This document shows, piece after piece, positions 59,388 to 64,000 of a DNA stretch of 64,000 bases; the first letter of the stretch is position 1; every line of letters begins with the position of its first letter. The position numbers and the translations under genes are program-made. Where the stretch lies: NCBI RefSeq assembly GCF_003605125.1, contig NZ_QPQT01000009.1, positions 1 through 64,000 of the forward strand, read 5' to 3'. The notes under the pieces are model-generated. The model had not been told where the DNA came from. It worked only from the letters and a program-made list of their open reading frames with translations, and did no database searches. This stretch comes from Shewanella algidipiscicola. Its GTDB lineage: Bacteria > Pseudomonadota > Gammaproteobacteria > Enterobacterales > Shewanellaceae.

Positions 59388-60737
59388 TTATACTGTAAGT
59401 AACAGGAACTCACGCTCCCAAGAGCTGATCACGCGGCGGTAGTTTTCCAAATCCGCTTGCTTGACCGCAATATAGCCATTGGTGAATGCCTCACCTAAAT
59501 ATTCACGCACCGCTAGGCTTTCAGACATTACAGCTAAGGCCTCTTCCAGTGTTAACGGCAAACTATTACCGAGTCGATTCTCGTTAGCGCGCCCTTGCAC
59601 TGGCGTCGATGGTTTCACATCTTCAACCATACCCATAAAACCACACAGTAGTGTCGCTGCGATGGCCAAATAGCTGTTAGCATCGGCGCCGGCTATGCGG
59701 TTTTCGATACGACGGTTTTGTGGCGATGACTCAGGAATACGTAGACCACAGGTGCGGTTTTCATCACCCCACTCCAAATTAACGGGGGCCGATGTCCCCG
59801 GCAGGAAGCGTCTAAACGAGTTCACATTGGGCGCCATCAAAGGTAACAGCTCTGGAATATATTTTTGTAAGCCACCGATATAACTTAAAAATTTAGCGCT
59901 CTTGGTGCCATCTTCGTTGGTAAAAATGTTTTTACCTGTCTTAACATCGACCACACTTTGATGAATATGCATCGCACTGCCTGGTTCATCGGTAACCGGC
60001 TTCGCCATAAAGGTGGCACACACGTTATGCTTCAGTGCGGCTTCACGTAACGTACGCTTAAACACAAACACTTGATCTGCCAGTGATAACGCATCACCGT
60101 GACTGAAGTTAATCTCCATTTGGGCTGTGCCCTCTTCATGGATCAGGGTATCGATATCTAAGCCTTGCGCTTCACACCAGTCATACATATCTTCAAACAG
60201 TGGATCGTATTCATTAGCGGCATCGATTGAAAACGACTGACGACCAGACTCACGGCGTCCACTTCGACCAATAGGTGGGCTCAATGGGATATCAGGATCT
60301 TCGTTGGGCTTGGTAAGATAAAATTCCATCTCCGGCGCGACAACGGGTTTCCAGCCTTTATCTTCATAAAGCTTTAATACTTTTTTAAGCAGGTTACGCG
60401 GTGACAATTCTATCGGGTTGCCCATTTTGTCATAGGTATCGTGGATCACTTGCGCGGTGGCCTCTACACACCAAGGCAACATAAAAATGGCTTTATCATC
60501 GGGGACACAAACAAAATCAATATCGGCTTTGTCGAGTAAAGAGTCGTAAATTTCATCATCGACATAGTCACCCGTCACCGTTTGCAATAATACGCTCTCA
60601 GGCAGACGCATGCCTTTTTCGTCAATAAACTTGGCTACTGGGGCTATCTTGCCACGGGCAATCCCCGTCATATCACTGATAACACATTCAACTTCTGTAA
60701 TTTTATTTTCTTTTAAATAGCTGATTAACTTTTTCAT
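59388..60737 (-). CDS. puuA: Gamma-glutamylputrescine synthetase (PuuA-like)
   Basis: Glutamine synthetase family ligase of 449 residues that joins glutamate to putrescine using ATP, the first step of the Puu pathway. It starts with the GSI-type beta-Grasp region (VECVISDMTGIARGKIAP) and has the catalytic domain with PEMEFYLT, GTAQMEINFSHGDAL, GSAMHIHQSV and RIPESSPQNRRIENRIAGADAN. The short form lacks the GlnA C-terminal adenylylation region. It follows puuD by five bases. Glutamine synthetase proper is less likely given the context. Confidence 0.93.
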   Translation of the reverse strand: MKKLISYLKENKITEVECVISDMTGIARGKIAPVAKFIDEKGMRLPESVLLQTVTGDYVDDEIYDSLLDKADIDFVCVPDDKAIFMLPWCVEATAQVIHDTYDKMGNPIELSPRNLLKKVLKLYEDKGWKPVVAPEMEFYLTKPNEDPDIPLSPPIGRSGRRESGRQSFSIDAANEYDPLFEDMYDWCEAQGLDIDTLIHEEGTAQMEINFSHGDALSLADQVFVFKRTLREAALKHNVCATFMAKPVTDEPGSAMHIHQSVVDVKTGKNIFTNEDGTKSAKFLSYIGGLQKYIPELLPLMAPNVNSFRRFLPGTSAPVNLEWGDENRTCGLRIPESSPQNRRIENRIAGADANSYLAIAATLLCGFMGMVEDVKPSTPVQGRANENRLGNSLPLTLEEALAVMSESLAVREYLGEAFTNGYIAVKQADLENYRRVISSWEREFLLLTV

Positions 60738-60742
60738 TTTTA

Positions 60743-61504
60743 TTATCTCGTTCGTTGCGCTGCTCTTTGTTGGCAGGCTTTATTAAAGGCGGTAAAAATT
60801 GCGCGATAAAAAGGATTGTCTAATACCTTCCATTCCGGATGAAACTGCACACCTAGCGCAAAATTTTTCGCATCTTTGACCGAAAACGCCTCGACTAATC
60901 CATCGGGAGCGTAAGCTTCTGGCCGCAATCCAATGCCCAAGCGGTCGACACCTTGAGTATGTACAGAGTTAACCTCTGCTAAATTGCGGCCCCATGCCTC
61001 GTGGAGCAGTCCTCCGGGTTCAATCTGGATCGGATGCGATATCCCATACTGAATCTCTACTGGTGCGGTTTTATCTTCGCGGTGTTCAATATAATCACCC
61101 ACTTGATGTAATTCTTGATGCAATGAGCCACCATAAACCACATTCATTTCTTGAAATCCTCGGCAGATAGCCAGCACGGGCACTCCAGCTGCTATCGCCG
61201 CCTTTAACAAAGGCAATGTGGTCGCATCGCGTTTAGGATCATGTAATGTATCAGGGGCACTTGGTGCCCCCTCGTAATGATGAGGCTCAATATTTGAGGG
61301 GGACCCGGTAAAAAGAATGCCATCTAGACGAGGCAGGATCGCCGCCGCGGGGCAGTGACCTAAAGATGGGATAACCAGTGGCCAAGCACTGGTTGCGTCG
61401 GCAATACTTAGTAGATATTTGTCGCCTACAATATTAAACGGATGTAGGCCTAGTTGTTGATTACAAGCTGTCACGCCAATAACAGCAAGTCCTTCCTCAG
61501 ACAT
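60743..61504 (-). CDS. puuD: Gamma-glutamyl-gamma-aminobutyrate hydrolase (PuuD-like)
   Basis: Class I glutamine amidotransferase-like hydrolase (peptidase C26) of 253 residues that releases GABA from gamma-glutamyl-GABA. The nucleophile Cys is in VLAICRGFQEMN (near 116). His and Glu of the triad lie in the late VQFHPEWK. It is the first gene of puuD-puuA-potF-potF-potG-potH-potI-puuB on this strand; all are separated by short gaps except around the potF genes. Confidence 0.93.
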   Translation of the reverse strand: MSEEGLAVIGVTACNQQLGLHPFNIVGDKYLLSIADATSAWPLVIPSLGHCPAAAILPRLDGILFTGSPSNIEPHHYEGAPSAPDTLHDPKRDATTLPLLKAAIAAGVPVLAICRGFQEMNVVYGGSLHQELHQVGDYIEHREDKTAPVEIQYGISHPIQIEPGGLLHEAWGRNLAEVNSVHTQGVDRLGIGLRPEAYAPDGLVEAFSVKDAKNFALGVQFHPEWKVLDNPFYRAIFTAFNKACQQRAAQRTR

Positions 61505-61891
61505 AGATCACCTGTTGATGTAGTTATTTTTCTTATAGTTGTTAATAATGAGCAAAGACTAACTTTATGTTCATTTTTTCACACACTACACTGAAAAATA
61601 ACACGAGGCAACAGGTGTTGCACACAAAAAATAAACACTCGAGCAACAAAACTATTAAAACCGAATCAAAACAACAAAACGATCGCTAAACAGATTGTTT
61701 AACGCAGCTGCAGCGGCTAATGGTTCGAAGCAAACCATAGTATCAGGCATCGTTTACCATTCTATAATGCCGTCCCCTACCCTCACAGTAAGTGGGCAAA
61801 ATTATTTACACATAAAGCGAAAAATGGGCTGATACAAAAAGGAAAATGGCGTTACTGACAATATAAAGTAACGCTCATAGGGTATATTGGC
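61505..61891. promoter_or_regulatory. Intergenic region upstream of puuD with two inverted repeats
   Basis: A 387-base gap lies between puuD and puuR. It holds GCAACA-GG-TGTTGC at 61608-61621 and TAAACA-GAT-TGTTTA at 61687-61701, both perfect inverted repeats and candidate operators for the puuDA promoter. No gene was seen. Confidence 0.45.
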
Positions 61892-62440
61892 CTAAAAATT
61901 TGCGGGGGTAGTTGCGCTCACGATACGACATGACACATCAAATGGATTGCGAAATCTATGGGGTAATTCACTGTTAAAGTAGTAACTATCACCAGCGCAG
62001 AGAACAAACACTTCATCGCCAACGGTGACCTCAATTTGCCCCTCAATCACCATAGCAGCCTCTTCACCTTCGTGTTGCAGCATCTCTTCACCGGTATCGG
62101 CGCCAGGGGGGTATACTTCGTTCATCACTGACATGGCGCGGTTAGGATAATCCCGACCAATCAATTTGTAATCGAGGTTACCGTCACCAATGTCCAACAG
62201 TTCGCCTGCGCGATAAACCACCTTTTGTTCACTCGGCTGGCTTGTTTCGATAGAAAAAAAGTCCACCAATGACATAGGCAGCCCAGATAATACTTTCTTT
62301 AATGAACTGACCGAAGGACTCACACTGTTCTTTTCTATCATAGAGATAGTGCTATTGGTTACGCCTGCGCGTTTGGCCAACTCTCGTTGGGATAACCCCT
62401 TCATTTTCCGAACAGCTTTGAGATTTGCACCTATATCCAA
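61892..62440 (-). CDS. puuR: XRE-family regulator with cupin domain (PuuR-like)
   Basis: Probable repressor of polyamine catabolism, 182 residues. The N-terminal helix-turn-helix is GLSQRELAKRAGVTNSTIS and the C-terminal part is a single-domain cupin (about 105-180, with HEGEEAAMVIEGQIEVTVGDE and YYFNSELPHRFRNP). I start at a TTG at 62440: GGAG lies seven bases before it on this strand and the resulting start fits PuuR. Upstream in-frame ATGs would add a 30-residue extension with no family similarity. It is divergent from the second puuB. Confidence 0.87.
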   Translation of the reverse strand: MDIGANLKAVRKMKGLSQRELAKRAGVTNSTISMIEKNSVSPSVSSLKKVLSGLPMSLVDFFSIETSQPSEQKVVYRAGELLDIGDGNLDYKLIGRDYPNRAMSVMNEVYPPGADTGEEMLQHEGEEAAMVIEGQIEVTVGDEVFVLCAGDSYYFNSELPHRFRNPFDVSCRIVSATTPANF

Positions 62441-62489
62441 AAAACATCTCCTATCCAGCCGATTGGCGGCAAAACAATTTGTCATACTA

Positions 62490-62502
62490 GTTTGTATCAA
62501 AC
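62490..62502. promoter_or_regulatory. Inverted repeat between puuR and the second puuB
   Basis: GTTTG-TAT-CAAAC, a perfect 13-base inverted repeat about 50 bases before the puuR start and about 120 before puuB. Candidate autoregulatory PuuR operator. Confidence 0.4.
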
Positions 62503-62624
62503 AAAAAAGCATGTTAAATATAATCAACAAGTGTGAATTATAACTAACCCGAAGGCTAAAAGTACACTACTCGTCGGGTAGATTAAGTCGAATAACAACA
62601 ATAAAACCCGATTTAGGAGCCAAA

Positions 62625-63932
62625 ATGCCCAGTAAGCCGCCTATCCACAGTGATCATTACCCCCAGTCCTACTACTTCGCCACGGCTAACGCATTAGAGC
62701 CACAACCTAAACTGACCGAACACATCAAAGTAGATGTCTGCATTATCGGCGGTGGCTTTAGCGGTATCAACACTGCCATTGAGCTGGCTCAAAAGGGCTT
62801 TAGCGTGGCCTTGCTTGAAGCCAAACGCATTGGATGGGGGGCATCGGGGCGAAATGGCGGTGAGCTTATTCGCGGCATAGGCCATAATGTGGAGCAGTTT
62901 CGCAATGAGATAGGAGCCGAGGGGGTACAGGCGATCCATGAGATGGGGTTTGAAGCCGTCGACATAGTCAAAAACCGTATTAAACAACATAATATCGACT
63001 GTAACCTACAGATGGGTTACTGCGATCTCGCCATCAAACCTCGTCATATGACAGAGCTTGAAGCGGATTACCAAGAGATGGTTGCTCAAGGGCGCGGTGA
63101 AGGATTTACCTTGCTACACAAGCACCAAATCAAAGAGGTGATTGGCTCCGACTGTTATAGCGGCGCATTGGTTGACATGAACAGTGGTCATCTACATCCA
63201 CTCAATCTTGCGTTAGGCGAGGCTCGAGTGGCTCGTGCTTTAGGGGTGCAGATGTTTGAATACAGTGCCGCTACAAAAATTATCAAGGGCCAACGCCCGA
63301 CCGTCATCACCGAGCAGGGACAAGTGGATTGCCAATATGTGGTGTTGGCAGGCAATGCCTATATTGGCCATAAACTCGAAAGTTATGTCGGCGGAAAAGT
63401 ACTACCTGCAGGCAGTTACTTGCTGGCGACAGAGCCCCTGACTCAGGCCCAGTGTGACGAGATAATCCCCAAAAACATGGCCTTTGCCGATCTGCGTATC
63501 GACTTAGATTACTTTCATTTATCACAAGATAATCGCTTACTATTTGGCGGCCTGTGCACCTATTCGGGTAAAGATCCTAAAGACATCAATGCCGCACTGC
63601 GCCCCAACTTAGAAAAGGTCTTTCCGCAGTTAAAAGGGGTCAAAATTGACTACGAATGGGGAGGAATGATAGGCATTGGCGCTAATCGTTTACCGCAAAT
63701 AGGACGCCTACCCGACTGCCCCAATATTCTCTATGCGCAAGCCTATGCAGGCCATGGGGTTAACGCCACTCATATGGCGGCCAAGCTCATCAGTGAAGCA
63801 CTGACGGCTCAGGCTGAGCGCTTTGATATTTTTGATAAGGTGCAGCATATGACTTTTCCTGGTGGGCCGACCTTCAGATCGCCCATGCTGGCAGCCGGTA
63901 TGCTCTACCATAGATTTAAAGATCTGTTTTAA
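62625..63932 (+). CDS. puuB: FAD-dependent oxidoreductase, PuuB-like, second copy
   Basis: DAO-family flavoprotein of 435 residues, paralogous to the puuB at 52337. It has the FAD motif DVCIIGGGFSGINTAIELAQKG (about 36-57), GWGASGRNGGELIRG and the C-terminal YAQAYAGHGVNATHMAAK. It probably oxidises gamma-glutamylputrescine or a related amine such as gamma-glutamyl-spermidine. AGGAG precedes the start. It diverges from puuR, so it is likely under the same repressor. A terminator at the window edge follows. Confidence 0.87.
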   Translation: MPSKPPIHSDHYPQSYYFATANALEPQPKLTEHIKVDVCIIGGGFSGINTAIELAQKGFSVALLEAKRIGWGASGRNGGELIRGIGHNVEQFRNEIGAEGVQAIHEMGFEAVDIVKNRIKQHNIDCNLQMGYCDLAIKPRHMTELEADYQEMVAQGRGEGFTLLHKHQIKEVIGSDCYSGALVDMNSGHLHPLNLALGEARVARALGVQMFEYSAATKIIKGQRPTVITEQGQVDCQYVVLAGNAYIGHKLESYVGGKVLPAGSYLLATEPLTQAQCDEIIPKNMAFADLRIDLDYFHLSQDNRLLFGGLCTYSGKDPKDINAALRPNLEKVFPQLKGVKIDYEWGGMIGIGANRLPQIGRLPDCPNILYAQAYAGHGVNATHMAAKLISEALTAQAERFDIFDKVQHMTFPGGPTFRSPMLAAGMLYHRFKDLF

Positions 63933-63979
63933 TCGATAACGATTTTCGCTAGCTGAAATGCAATTTAATACAATCGCCA

Positions 63980-64000
63980 AAAGGAGCTATGAGCTCCTTT
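63980..64000. terminator. Terminator after the second puuB (cut by the window edge)
   Basis: AAAGGAGC (63980-63987) pairs with GCTCCTTT (63993-64000), loop TATGA. The following sequence is outside the window. Confidence 0.7.

Overview
The window looks like a stretch of the conserved chromosomal backbone of a marine gammaproteobacterium, most probably Shewanella. The basis is the rpsU-yqeY-dnaG-rpoD block with tsaD and plsY beside it, an Lpp-type lipoprotein, a gspAB pair beside cca, an NhaD antiporter, a four-gene sulfite dehydrogenase cluster and a Puu/Pot polyamine cluster. The genus is inferred from family resemblance and gene order, not from a database search. Genes cover almost all of the window. 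I see no prophage, insertion sequence, CRISPR array or rRNA.

Region by region. 1-4.1 kb: a tandem 50-bp repeat, tyrS, a murein endopeptidase and anmK. 4.1-13.5 kb: a transmembrane winged-helix/beta-propeller regulator divergent from a frameshifted TonB-dependent receptor, then a secreted S9 peptidase and an alkaline phosphatase. This looks like a nutrient-scavenging locus. 13.6-17.9 kb: a DUF2750 protein, a small membrane protein, a second copy of the 50-bp tandem repeat, erpA, a coiled-coil membrane protein and a ClC channel. 18.2-20.6 kb: a sulfite-oxidase-type molybdoenzyme with three monoheme cytochromes. 21-29.4 kb: hemL, nhaD, a decayed HTH fragment, gspB-gspA, cca and lpp. 29.7-33.3 kb: a cyanate cluster (cynX-like transporter, cynS, cynT, divergent cynR) with a truncated RidA-like remnant at its end. 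33.4-39 kb: L,D-transpeptidase, rlmA, uppP, folK, folB, plsY and tsaD. 39.3-44.1 kb: the macromolecular-synthesis operon and a CAU tRNA. 44.7-52.3 kb: a hybrid histidine kinase divergent from a REC-PAS-GGDEF-EAL protein, then an SPFH protein. 52.3-64 kb: polyamine uptake and the gamma-glutamylated putrescine pathway (puuB, potIHG, two potF, puuA, puuD, puuR, second puuB).

How the genes connect. The polyamine genes form one coherent unit: PotF binds polyamine, PotGHI imports it, PuuA glutamylates it, PuuB oxidises it, PuuD releases GABA and PuuR represses. The aldehyde dehydrogenase (PuuC) step is not in the window. The cyanate genes also form a unit: transport, hydrolysis with bicarbonate, and bicarbonate supply by carbonic anhydrase. 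The least explained item is the pair of 50-bp tandem repeat loci. They share one half of the repeat, carry different but self-complementary stems in the other half, and read on the minus strand as hairpins with GGA in every loop. Each lies just beyond the terminator of a minus-strand gene.
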